The notes below the pieces were generated by a model. The model had not been told where the DNA came from. It saw only the letters and a program-made list of their open reading frames with translations, and did no database searches. Below, piece by piece: positions 14,691 through 22,209 of a DNA stretch of 64,000 nt; positions within the stretch are counted from its first letter, which is position 1, and every line of letters begins with the position of its first letter. The position numbers and the translations under genes are program-made. The stretch is from Mycobacterium vicinigordonae (GTDB taxonomy: Bacteria; Actinomycetota; Actinomycetes; Mycobacteriales; Mycobacteriaceae): the NCBI RefSeq assembly GCF_013466425.1, contig NZ_CP059165.1, forward strand, positions 5,890,001 through 5,954,000, given 5' to 3'.

Positions 14691-15746
14691 TTAGGCGGTT
14701 TTCGCCAGCGCCGGCGCGCGGGATACCTTGTCATCCTTCGCCATTCGACGAATCATTGCGCGGGTGGCTTTCTCCAGCACCTGTTGAGCCACCTCCGGGC
14801 GACGAGCTCGCCCGGAGCGCCGCGCCGCCGCGGCGATCGTGATGCCCTGCCGGTACGCGCTGACCACTCGCGGATCCACATACGAACCGCGCGCCACCGC
14901 CGGTGTATTGCCCAGCTCCTCAGCGACCTCGCGCATGACGGCGGCCTCAACTCGCTTGGCCACCCGCTGGGACACCGCAGGGTCCGCGTCGACGAACGCG
15001 GCGGCGGCCAAGACTGTCCCGTGCCAGGTGCGCAGGTCCTTGACGCTGTAACCGTCGCCGACGAGTTCCTTGAACCGCATGTTGAGGTCATCGGCCCGTA
15101 CTTCTACCCAGTCGGAACCGTTGCGCCACAACAACAGTCGGTCGGCGCCTGCCGTTTGCCGCAGCAGAGCGCGCACCGCGCGCACCACCTCGGCATTCTC
15201 GATCTCATAGGTGCGCTGCACTCCGCTTTTGGCGGGGTAGTCGAAGGCCACCGCGTCGCGGCGCACGGTCACGTGCTCACGCAGCAGGGTGGCCAGCCCG
15301 TACGACTCGTTCTCCTCCACGTATCGCTCGCCGCCAGCCCGAAAGTAACCGAGGTCCAGCAGATGCAGGCCGAGCGCCAGCACCCGTTCGCGGGTCAGGC
15401 CCCGACCCTTGAGGTCATGTGCGATTCGTTCCCGCCACGCCGGCAACTCCGCGGACAGCTCCAGCACCCGGTCGAACTTCTCTTCGGCCCGTTCCCGCTG
15501 CCAGTTCTGGTGGTACAAGTATTGGCGACGGCCCGCGGCATCGGTGCCGACGGCCTGAATATGTCCGTTGGCAAACGGGCAGATCCACACTTTGCGCCAG
15601 GCGGGCGGAATAACGAGATCTCTAATCCGCTGCACCGCGTCCGGATCGGTCAGTGGCTGGCCATCCGGGCCGTAGTACGCGAATCCTTTGCCGCGTCCCG
15701 TGCGGGTGATGCCCGGCTTGTCCAACACGCTGCGGCGCAGTCGCAT
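14691..15746 (-). CDS. DNA topoisomerase IB (poxvirus/eukaryote type)
   Basis: A 351-residue protein of the length of bacterial topoisomerase IB. The N-terminal domain has GFAYYGPDGQPLTDPDAVQRI; the catalytic domain has LGYFRAGGERYVEENESYGL with an active Arg, VKDLRTWHGT around residue 240 with the second Arg and the His, and GSYVDPRV with the nucleophilic Tyr near residue 289. These enzymes relax supercoils by a 3'-phosphotyrosyl nick and need neither Mg nor ATP. M. tuberculosis lacks this gene as far as known, while some environmental mycobacteria have it. A GGTGT-N15-GGGTA element lies upstream at 15793-15817. Confidence 0.92.
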   Translation of the reverse strand: MRLRRSVLDKPGITRTGRGKGFAYYGPDGQPLTDPDAVQRIRDLVIPPAWRKVWICPFANGHIQAVGTDAAGRRQYLYHQNWQRERAEEKFDRVLELSAELPAWRERIAHDLKGRGLTRERVLALGLHLLDLGYFRAGGERYVEENESYGLATLLREHVTVRRDAVAFDYPAKSGVQRTYEIENAEVVRAVRALLRQTAGADRLLLWRNGSDWVEVRADDLNMRFKELVGDGYSVKDLRTWHGTVLAAAAFVDADPAVSQRVAKRVEAAVMREVAEELGNTPAVARGSYVDPRVVSAYRQGITIAAAARRSGRARRPEVAQQVLEKATRAMIRRMAKDDKVSRAPALAKTA

Positions 15747-15792
15747 CTTCGTCCTCCGCAGGTTCCCGACTCGAGTCGGCTGAACGCTGAAT

Positions 15793-15817
15793 TACCCGCG
15801 CGGCCAGTCGCTACACC
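15793..15817 (-). promoter_or_regulatory. SigF-like promoter for topoisomerase IB (weak)
   Basis: On the minus strand: GGTGT, 15 bases, GGGTA. The -10 is exact and the -35 differs at one base. The leader to ATG 15746 would be about 40 bases. Confidence 0.35.
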
Positions 15818-15825
15818 CGGCATGG

Positions 15826-16344
15826 TCAAGACACCGGCAACTCCGGCGCATTGCGGATGCGCAGCATCACCGGAACCACCAGCCAGGAGAACCCGAACAG
15901 CGCTAAGGCACACACTCCGGCGACCAGCCCCGCGGCAGTACCGGCCACCGCGTCGAAAATGATGACGGTCACCCCGGTCAGCGCCAGACCAAGCAGCAGC
16001 AGCCCACCGTAGGCGCACCGGTGCGCGGCCGATACCAGCACCGAGAGCCGGTGTCGCCGAAACAGCAACCGGTGCAAGCCCACCGGGGCGATCAACAGGA
16101 CCGTCGCGGCCACCGAACAGCCCACCGTGACCAGATACACCGCTTGCATGTCATCACCCAGGACGTCGAAACGGGCCTGGAAAGGCAGCGTCAGCAGGAA
16201 CCCGGTGAGCAATTGCACGCCGGTCTGCACCACCCGCAACTCTTGCAGCAGGCTGTTCCAGTTTCGATCCAGTCGTTCGACCTCGGTCTCGCCGCGCTCA
16301 CGGCGATCCCAGTTCTGGTCTTGCTCCGGATGATCCGCATCCAT
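15826..16344 (-). CDS. DUF6328 family membrane protein
   Basis: ATG 16344 gives a 172-residue protein. After a charged N-terminal helix (RRERGETEVERLDRNWNSLLQELRVVQTG) there are four hydrophobic segments, at about 50-65, 75-100, 115-135 and 140-165, so it is an integral membrane protein. The NWNSLLQELRVVQTGVQLL segment is typical of the uncharacterised DUF6328 family of actinobacteria and proteobacteria. No catalytic motif is visible. Its promoter region holds the long hairpin that ends the upstream hemophore gene, so it is probably transcribed separately. Confidence 0.82.
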   Translation of the reverse strand: MDADHPEQDQNWDRRERGETEVERLDRNWNSLLQELRVVQTGVQLLTGFLLTLPFQARFDVLGDDMQAVYLVTVGCSVAATVLLIAPVGLHRLLFRRHRLSVLVSAAHRCAYGGLLLLGLALTGVTVIIFDAVAGTAAGLVAGVCALALFGFSWLVVPVMLRIRNAPELPVS

Positions 16345-16359
16345 CAGCCGATAATGCCG

Positions 16360-16391
16360 AGCGACCCGCCACAGCACTGTGGCGGGTCGCT
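16360..16391 (-). terminator. Strong hairpin terminator after the hemophore gene
   Basis: A perfect 15-base inverted repeat (AGCGACCCGCCACAG with CTGTGGCGGGTCGCT) separated by only two bases, starting 18 bases beyond the hemophore stop on the minus strand. Confidence 0.8.
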
Positions 16392-16408
16392 CGCGGTGTG
16401 GCGGGGAA

Positions 16409-16807
16409 TCAGCCGGCCATGAACTCGTGGTAGGCCGATTCCAGGGTCGGCGGCAGCGCCGTCACGTTGCACTGCCGTTCGGTCTCGCCGATCGGCGCCA
16501 AAATCCCACGCAGATCGTGATATTCGTTCGGGTGCGCGGTGAAGTAGGCCCGAATGTTGGCGGCCGCGTCCCCGCGCGGCTGGCCGTAGGCGGCCGAGAC
16601 CACCTGGCTGGCGCCGGGGTGGCCGTCCAGGTACTGCTGGGCCGCACCCTGCACCGAGGAGACGGTCGCGTTGACACCTTCCGGACTGCAATCGGGTGCC
16701 GCCGCAGCCGACGGCGCACCGACGATACCGATGGCGATCCCCCCGAGCAGACAGCCGGCGCTAACACCGGCGACTCGCCGGCGCACGACGATACTGCTGA
16801 ATTTCAT
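16409..16807 (-). CDS. Secreted hemophore-like heme-binding protein (Rv0203 type)
   Basis: A 132-residue precursor. Residues 1-37 form a Sec signal peptide (basic RRR, hydrophobic core, cleavage near SAAAAPDC). The mature part is all helical, with two cysteines likely to form a disulfide, and the family hallmark YLDGHPGASQVV followed by AYFTAHPNEYHDLRGI. The mycobacterial relative Rv0203 is a secreted hemophore that passes heme to MmpL3/MmpL11. Tyr and His in the YLDGHP region are candidate heme contacts. The start has a good AGGAGGAA ribosome binding site. The gene stands alone, closed by a strong hairpin. Confidence 0.85.
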   Translation of the reverse strand: MKFSSIVVRRRVAGVSAGCLLGGIAIGIVGAPSAAAAPDCSPEGVNATVSSVQGAAQQYLDGHPGASQVVSAAYGQPRGDAAANIRAYFTAHPNEYHDLRGILAPIGETERQCNVTALPPTLESAYHEFMAG

Positions 16808-17085
16808 GATGGTTTGTTCCTCCGAATGAGTGAACTGATTCGAGGGACGCCCGAGTCCCTGAAATCCAAAGTAACCGCGTGCAAACTGGTCGGCCTTGCG
16901 CGTTCGCCGACGACGAACACGCGTTTAAGACGTCGCGTGATGATGATGTGAACCAAGCAACTCGAGTGGCGCTTTGCACTAAGCAGACGGCCAAGAATCG
17001 ACCGAGAAATTGAGAACTATTACAAAATTCGAAGGGTTCTTAGCAGACCGTGATCTCTATTCGTAACCCAACCGTGACGTCGGCA
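16808..17085. other. Intergenic region upstream of the hemophore gene
   Basis: About 280 bases with no convincing gene on either strand. It must contain the hemophore promoter (minus strand), but no clear -35/-10 pair, iron-box or SigF-type element was recognised. rsfB ends at its right edge. Confidence 0.4.
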
Positions 17086-17454
17086 CTAGTGGTTGAGCTT
17101 GCCTTCGCGTACGCCGGCCAAACCCTCCTCGATGGTCGGATACAACGGGAAAGTCTTGTCCAGGCCAGTCAGATGAATCGGCCGTCTGGTCGCCGGGCCG
17201 CGGGCCACTACACCGAACCCGGCGCCATCACCGAGTTTCTCGTAGGTGGAGGCCAGAATCTTCAGCCCCACCGATCCCAGGAAGTCCACCCCGGACAGGT
17301 CGATGATCAACGCACCCGGATTGTCAGCAACTACTCCACCGATTGCTTCTTCTAAGGCGGGCGCGGTGACCAGGTCGATTTCGCCGCCGATGCTAAGCAC
17401 CACTACCCCGTCATGGTCAGAGACCGTGGCGGTGATCGAATCAGGAGCTGACAA
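17086..17454 (-). CDS. rsfB: Anti-anti-sigma factor RsfB (STAS)
   Basis: A 122-residue STAS protein of exactly the length of M. tuberculosis RsfB (Rv3687c) and strongly similar to it (LSIGGEIDLVTAPALEEAIG, then IIDLSGVDFLGSVGLKIL). Ser61, in FLGSVG, is the regulatory phosphorylation site of the family. RsfB binds the anti-sigma factor UsfX/RsbW and thereby frees SigF; phosphorylation of Ser61 blocks this. The start is TTG 17454 with AAAGGA upstream. It is divergent from the stressosome operon with 169 bases between, so the RsbU-like phosphatase in that operon is the obvious candidate to dephosphorylate it. M. tuberculosis has no such operon next to rsfB. Confidence 0.93.
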   Translation of the reverse strand: MSAPDSITATVSDHDGVVVLSIGGEIDLVTAPALEEAIGGVVADNPGALIIDLSGVDFLGSVGLKILASTYEKLGDGAGFGVVARGPATRRPIHLTGLDKTFPLYPTIEEGLAGVREGKLNH

Positions 17455-17623
17455 TGGCGATCCTTTGTCCGGGTCTGCGGTGTGCTGCAAGCCTAACGTG
17501 CGGTGCTTACCGCGAGAAGAAGAAGACCTCAACACGCTCCAGGTCACATCCCAAGCTAGTCTCCCCATAGCGCGATCCACTGGGTACGGCCTCTCGAGAG
17601 CGCCCGAGAGCTTGGAGGGACAG

Positions 17624-18508
17624 ATGTCCGATTCGCCGACAGATTTCAGCACCATCAGCAGCACGACAGGCGTCTCCAGCGAAGGTCTGCTGCCACAGCT
17701 GGTCCAGCATCTGCGACGAAACCGGACCGCCCTGCGCGAGGAGTGGGCGCGCCGGATCACCGAAGCCGAATTGCTTACCGCGATGACGCCGGAGGAAATT
17801 TTCTCCGAGGCGACCGCCGTCTACGACAACTACGTCGAGGTACTAGAAACCGGCAGCGTCGAAGCTCTGCAGGACTACGCGCGAGACCTCTCCGAGCGCA
17901 TCATCCCCCGCGGCGTGGAAACCGACGAGGTGCTGGGCATCGTGTTGTTGCTGCGCGACGTCCTGGCGCGCTCGCTGTTCGAGAAGTATCAGACCGAGTT
18001 CGACATGCTGAACCGCGTTCTGGACGCCTACGAGCCGGCGGCCAACCGCATCGCGAACACCGTGGGCGTCAGCTTCGTCCAAGAACGCGAGCGCATCATC
18101 CGCCAGCAGCAGGAAGCGATCCGCGAACTGTCCACGCCGGTGCTCCAAGTCCGCGAACAGCTGTTGATCCTGCCGATCATCGGTGTGCTGGACAGTCAAC
18201 GCGCCCGCCAGGTCACCGAACAGTTGCTGCGCGCCATCCGCGCCAACCGAGCCAAGGTCGTCGTCATCGACATCACCGGTGTGCCCACCATCGACTCGAC
18301 GGTGGCCAACCACCTGGTGCAGACGGTTGACGCGTCCGGACTGATGGGCGCCAGCGTCATCATCACCGGACTGTCGTCGGAGATCGCCCTGACGCTGGTG
18401 ACGATCGGCCTCGACCTGTCCAAGATGAACGCCGTAGGCGACCTGCAGGGTGGTATCGAGGAAGCCGAGCGCCTGCTTGGTTACGAAGTCACCCGCACCG
18501 GCGAATAA
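17624..18508 (+). CDS. rsbR: Stressosome scaffold RsbR (RsbRD N-domain plus STAS)
   Basis: A 294-residue protein. Residues 20-165 form an all-helical RsbRD sensor domain (HLRRNRTALREEWARRI; YARDLSERIIPRGVETDEVLGI; VSFVQERERIIRQQQEAI as the linker helix). Residues 170-285 are a STAS domain (STPVLQVREQLLILPIIGVLD, VVVIDITGVPTIDSTVANH). Candidate phosphosites by position are Ser225/Thr226 and Thr257 (EIALTLVTIG), matching the two phosphothreonines of Bacillus RsbR. RsbR and RsbS build the stressosome, which holds RsbT until stress. The ATG is preceded by GGAGGGA. It is the first gene of the rsbRSTX operon. A GGGTA at 17582 lacks a -35, so its promoter is unclear. Confidence 0.92.
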   Translation: MSDSPTDFSTISSTTGVSSEGLLPQLVQHLRRNRTALREEWARRITEAELLTAMTPEEIFSEATAVYDNYVEVLETGSVEALQDYARDLSERIIPRGVETDEVLGIVLLLRDVLARSLFEKYQTEFDMLNRVLDAYEPAANRIANTVGVSFVQERERIIRQQQEAIRELSTPVLQVREQLLILPIIGVLDSQRARQVTEQLLRAIRANRAKVVVIDITGVPTIDSTVANHLVQTVDASGLMGASVIITGLSSEIALTLVTIGLDLSKMNAVGDLQGGIEEAERLLGYEVTRTGE

Positions 18509-18536
18509 ACGCCCCCGAAAGCATTGAAAGCAGCCC

Positions 18537-18926
18537 ATGCCAGTACCGATCTTGAAACAGGGCGCGATCCTGATCGCCACGGTGCAGGCCGCGTTGACCG
18601 ACTCCGACACCGAGCGACTGCGCGAGGACCTGATGGAGCGGGTCAGCCGGTTCCGCGCTCAGGGCATTGTTGTCGACGTCACCGCAATCGACGTAATGGA
18701 TTCATTTGCGGCTCGGTCGCTGCGCACCATCGCACACATGACCCGGCTGCGGGGGGCCACCACAGTGATTGTCGGCCTGCAACCAGAAGTGGCCTTCGCC
18801 ATGGTGCAGCTCGGCCTGGCCTTCGACGACATGAGCACCGCGCTGGACCTCGAAGAAGGCATCGCGCTACTACACAAGCGGCTAGGCCTGAATCGATCGA
18901 CGATCGGGCGCGACGGTGGCGGTTGA
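18537..18926 (+). CDS. rsbS: Stressosome core protein RsbS (STAS)
   Basis: A 129-residue single STAS domain. It starts VPILKQGAILIATVQAALTD, very typical of RsbS. Ser56, in VMDSFAARSL, corresponds to the phosphorylated Ser59 of Bacillus RsbS. The second region, LQPEVAFAMVQLGL, has Ala where RsbR has Thr, consistent with only one phosphosite. RsbS with RsbR sequesters the kinase RsbT; phosphorylation by RsbT releases it. It lies 28 bases after rsbR and overlaps rsbT by 11 bases. Confidence 0.93.
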   Translation: MPVPILKQGAILIATVQAALTDSDTERLREDLMERVSRFRAQGIVVDVTAIDVMDSFAARSLRTIAHMTRLRGATTVIVGLQPEVAFAMVQLGLAFDDMSTALDLEEGIALLHKRLGLNRSTIGRDGGG

Positions 18927-19326
18927 GACGGTGGTCGCCATCAGCACCTCAGACGACATCGTCGCCGCCCGCAAAGCCGGGCATCAATTGGCGCTCGATC
19001 TGGGCTTCTCGTTGACCGACGTGACCATGATCGCCACCGCGATCTCTGAAATAGCCCGCAACATCACCAGCTACGCGGGCCGCGGCCAAGTTCGGGTCAC
19101 AGTGGCCGAGCGGGAGGGCCGCAGGGCGCTCGTTGTCCGGGCGGAAGACGACGGCCCAGGCATCGCCGACATCGACCGCGCCATGGAAGACGGCTACACC
19201 ACGGGCCGTGGACTGGGCATGGGATTGCCCGGTGCGCGCCGACTGATGGACCGGTTGGTTGTGGAGTCCGCGCTGGGCCGCGGCACGGTAGTCGAGATGT
19301 GGAAATGGGTCCCGGCCCGTGCGTGA
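18916..19326 (+). CDS. rsbT: Stressosome switch kinase RsbT
   Basis: A 136-residue GHKL ATPase. The N-box EIARNIT holds Glu45 and Asn49, the G1 box is DDGPGI, and the G2 box GRGLGMGLPGARRL is complete, so kinase activity is expected. RsbT phosphorylates RsbR and RsbS and, once released, binds and activates the RsbU phosphatase. GTG 18916 lies inside the end of rsbS and the 3' end overlaps rsbX by 8 bases, so rsbS, rsbT and rsbX should be made in fixed ratio. Confidence 0.93.
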   Translation: MAVETVVAISTSDDIVAARKAGHQLALDLGFSLTDVTMIATAISEIARNITSYAGRGQVRVTVAEREGRRALVVRAEDDGPGIADIDRAMEDGYTTGRGLGMGLPGARRLMDRLVVESALGRGTVVEMWKWVPARA

Positions 19327-19978
19327 CCCGGTTCGGTCGACGGGCCGCTTCGGTCCGATCGAGTGGGCGATGACGAGTCGCTCACGACCCGGTGAGCAAG
19401 CGTGCGGGGATCAGGGCATCGCGGTGGAAGTCAACGACCGAGACAGTGCCGGGAACCCGCTCGCGGCACTGTTCGGCGTCATGGACGGACTGGGGCACGG
19501 TCCGGAGGCTGCCCGCGCCGCCGTCGCCGCCGCCGAAACGCTCGACGAAGCACGCGACGAACGACTCGAGGTGCTAATCCAGCTGTGCCACCGCGTATTG
19601 GGCGGCACCCGAGGCGCCGCCATGACGCTGGCGAGGATCGATTTCCAGACCTCCAAGATGAGCTGGACCGGCATCGGCAACGTCAGCGCGCACTTGGTGG
19701 CCAAAGGCGTCAGCGGCGTCCAGATCCGCGCCAGCGCCCGGTTGGTCGGCGGTATCGTCGGCTACCGGATACCGGAAACCCGCCCCGCACAAACCGTTTC
19801 GATCCGCACCGGCGACCTGCTGGTGATTGCTAGCGACGGCATCGCCAAGGATCACCTGGAGCACCTTGACTTTGCCGCCTCGGCCAAAGACATCGTCGAA
19901 CAAGTGCTCACCAAGCACGCCAAGGAATCCGACGACGCCATGGTGCTGGCTGCCCGGCACCGGGGTATCACGACATGA
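19319..19978 (+). CDS. rsbX: RsbX-like PP2C phosphatase
   Basis: A 219-residue protein. Metal-binding aspartates of the PP2C fold are seen at Asp31 (CGDQGIAVE), Asp56 (VMDGLGHGPEAARAA) and Asp205/206 near the C terminus (ESDDAMVLAAR), with VIASDGIAKDHLE between. RsbX resets the stressosome by removing phosphates from RsbR and RsbS. It has no sensor domain, as expected. GTG 19319 overlaps the end of rsbT; its TGA overlaps the ATG of the next gene (ATGA). Confidence 0.9.
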   Translation: MRDPVRSTGRFGPIEWAMTSRSRPGEQACGDQGIAVEVNDRDSAGNPLAALFGVMDGLGHGPEAARAAVAAAETLDEARDERLEVLIQLCHRVLGGTRGAAMTLARIDFQTSKMSWTGIGNVSAHLVAKGVSGVQIRASARLVGGIVGYRIPETRPAQTVSIRTGDLLVIASDGIAKDHLEHLDFAASAKDIVEQVLTKHAKESDDAMVLAARHRGITT

Positions 19979-22209
19979 GTTCGACAGAGGACTTCCACAC
20001 TCACTACCGGGCCACGCTGCGCAGCTATCTCGACACGCGTGACGAGGACCTGTTGGCCGTCGGACACGAGCTGGGTAGACGGGCGCTAGAAGAACAGATC
20101 AGCATGCTCGGCATCGTGGAGAACACGTTCCGACTGCTCAACGAACAATCCGACCCGGCTCCCGACGAGCGGGCCGCTGCAGTCGAGTTCCTGCTCCAGA
20201 CGCTCGCCCCGCTCGACGTGGCAACCCGCGGATTCCTGGATGGCGCAAGGCGATTCGCGGAAGAAAGAGCCCGCGCCGAAGACTTGGAAGACCGCGACAA
20301 GTTCCGCACCGCATTGGTCAATTCGCTGCAGGAGGGGTTCTTCGTCGCCGACCGGAGCGGCGCGGTGATCGAAATCAACAATGCGTTCGCCGAGATCCTC
20401 GGTTACGGCGCAGCGGGTCTGCCCTACCCGTGGCCCCAGCCCTGGTTGGTGGACAAGGAACGCACCTACCAGGAGCAACAGCGGCTGCGCACCGAAGGCA
20501 GCGCCGACTACGAGATCCCGGTCCGCCACCGCGACGGGCGCCTGGCCTGGGCGGCGGTCAGTATCAACGCCGTCCACGGCCCCGGCGAAAAGGGCGATGT
20601 CTATGTGGGCACGGTCCGCGACGTCACCGCCGAACGCGCGTTCGCCGCGCGGGAGAGCGCGGTGCTGCGCCTGGCCACCTCGGTGGCGGTAGCCAAGAGT
20701 GTGGCCGAGGTGCTCGAAATCACCCTCGACGAGTGCCGGACCGCCGTCGACGTGCAGCGCGTGGTCGCGGTGATGTGGCCGGCCGCCGAAGGTGAGCCGA
20801 CCGTGCTGGTCGCCGGTGACCCATCCGAATCAAGCTGGCGCACCATGGATCCGACGTTGCGGCAGACCTTCATGGACGCCCGCCACCAGCTCCCGCTGAC
20901 CGCCAAGACCGTCGAGTGGCCGGATATGCCGGGCAAGACCAGCGGCTTGGTCGCCATGCTGTCGGGCACCGGGGATGTGGCGCTGTGGCTGGAGCTCGGC
21001 AAGCCGCGCTGGGTAAGTGCCGAGGACCGGTTGCTAGTCACCGTCCTGATCGGCCACCTCAGCCTGGCTATTCAGCATGTCCGTCAGTTCGAGAGCGCGC
21101 GCGAAACGTCGTTGACATTGCAACGGGCCATGCAACCACCCATGGAGCCGCCGCCGGGCTTCGCCGTTCGCTATGAACCCGCGGTACTGCCGCTGGAGAT
21201 TAGTGGCGATTGGTATGACGTGCTGCCAATCGACGACCGCCGCATCGGGATAGTCGTCGGAGACTGTGTGGGTCGCGGTTTGCCGGCCGCCGCGATCATG
21301 GGCCAACTCCGCAGTTCGTCGCGGGCCCTGCTGCTCACCGGCGCCAGACCGGCCGTGCTGCTCGAGCAACTCGACGCGGCGGCAAGCACCATTCCGGACG
21401 CCTACTGCACGACGGTGTTCCTGGCGATTCTGGATACCGAATCCGGGGTGCTGGAGTACAGCAACGCCGGCCACATGCCCGCAGTCCTTGTCCAGGCTCA
21501 GCCTGGGTCGAAATCTGTCACCTACATGCTCACAGATGCCCGATCAGTCCCACTGGCGGTGCGCCGCAACGAGACTCGGCCACAAGCTGCTGAGGTTCTA
21601 GCACCCGGGTCGACGCTGATGCTATTCACCGACGGTTTGGTCGAGCGCCGTCACGAGTCGATCGACGAGGGACTTGCACGGGTCGCCGACGTCCTGACGG
21701 ATTCGGCGCACTTGCCCATCGACGCCGTGGCCGACGCCGTGCTCGAACAACTAGCGCCGCAGGCAGGCTACGACGACGACGTCGCGATGGTGGTGTATCG
21801 CCACCATCTGCCACCGTTGCGAATCCAAACCGACGCCACCGCAGAACAACTGGCCCCGCTGCGGCGGCAGCTGACACCCTGGCTGCAGTCGGCAAACGTG
21901 TCCGATGAGCAGACCTCCGACATCGTGCTGGTGGTCTGCGAAGCGGCCGCCAACTGCGTCGAACACGCCTATGTCGGCCAGGACGCCGGAAAGATGCTGA
22001 TTGAGGTGGAGGCCGACGACAACGCGATCCACGCGTGCATCGCCGACTTCGGCTCATGGAAGACACCGGCCGCCGAGCCAGGCAACAGCGGGCGGGGCCT
22101 GGTGCTGATGAGAGCCATGAGCGAGTCGATGGATGTAGTAGAGCGAGCCGAGGGCACCACCGTGGAAATCGTCTTCCGTTTGTCTGGCCCGCAGACGGGT
22201 AAAGCATGA
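19975..22209 (+). CDS. RsbU-like phosphatase with PAS, GAF and own ATPase domain
   Basis: A 744-residue cytoplasmic multidomain protein. Residues 5-60 match the RsbU N-terminal domain that binds RsbT (YRATLRSYLDTRDED; GHELGRRALEEQISML). About 110-220 is PAS, 230-375 GAF, 385-610 a SpoIIE/PP2C phosphatase with ISGDWYDVLP (411-416) and VVGDCVGRG (428-435), and 625-740 an RsbW-like ATPase with CEAAANCVEHAY as N-box, ADFGSWKTP as G1 and GRGLVLMRA as G2. So one chain holds the RsbT docking site, two sensory domains, the phosphatase and an opposing kinase domain. Expected substrate: an RsfB-type STAS protein, most likely RsfB next door. It overlaps rsbX (ATGA) and the next gene (ATGA). Confidence 0.93.
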   Translation: MSSTEDFHTHYRATLRSYLDTRDEDLLAVGHELGRRALEEQISMLGIVENTFRLLNEQSDPAPDERAAAVEFLLQTLAPLDVATRGFLDGARRFAEERARAEDLEDRDKFRTALVNSLQEGFFVADRSGAVIEINNAFAEILGYGAAGLPYPWPQPWLVDKERTYQEQQRLRTEGSADYEIPVRHRDGRLAWAAVSINAVHGPGEKGDVYVGTVRDVTAERAFAARESAVLRLATSVAVAKSVAEVLEITLDECRTAVDVQRVVAVMWPAAEGEPTVLVAGDPSESSWRTMDPTLRQTFMDARHQLPLTAKTVEWPDMPGKTSGLVAMLSGTGDVALWLELGKPRWVSAEDRLLVTVLIGHLSLAIQHVRQFESARETSLTLQRAMQPPMEPPPGFAVRYEPAVLPLEISGDWYDVLPIDDRRIGIVVGDCVGRGLPAAAIMGQLRSSSRALLLTGARPAVLLEQLDAAASTIPDAYCTTVFLAILDTESGVLEYSNAGHMPAVLVQAQPGSKSVTYMLTDARSVPLAVRRNETRPQAAEVLAPGSTLMLFTDGLVERRHESIDEGLARVADVLTDSAHLPIDAVADAVLEQLAPQAGYDDDVAMVVYRHHLPPLRIQTDATAEQLAPLRRQLTPWLQSANVSDEQTSDIVLVVCEAAANCVEHAYVGQDAGKMLIEVEADDNAIHACIADFGSWKTPAAEPGNSGRGLVLMRAMSESMDVVERAEGTTVEIVFRLSGPQTGKA

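Noticed and set aside
17582-17586. SigF -10 (GGGTA) for the rsbR operon
   Set aside because: No GTTT-like -35 at 15-17 bases, so not called.
17086-17760. Longer start for rsfB (to 17760)
   Set aside because: The extra residues lie antisense to rsbR and have no STAS similarity; TTG 17454 has AAAGGA and gives the length of M. tuberculosis RsfB.
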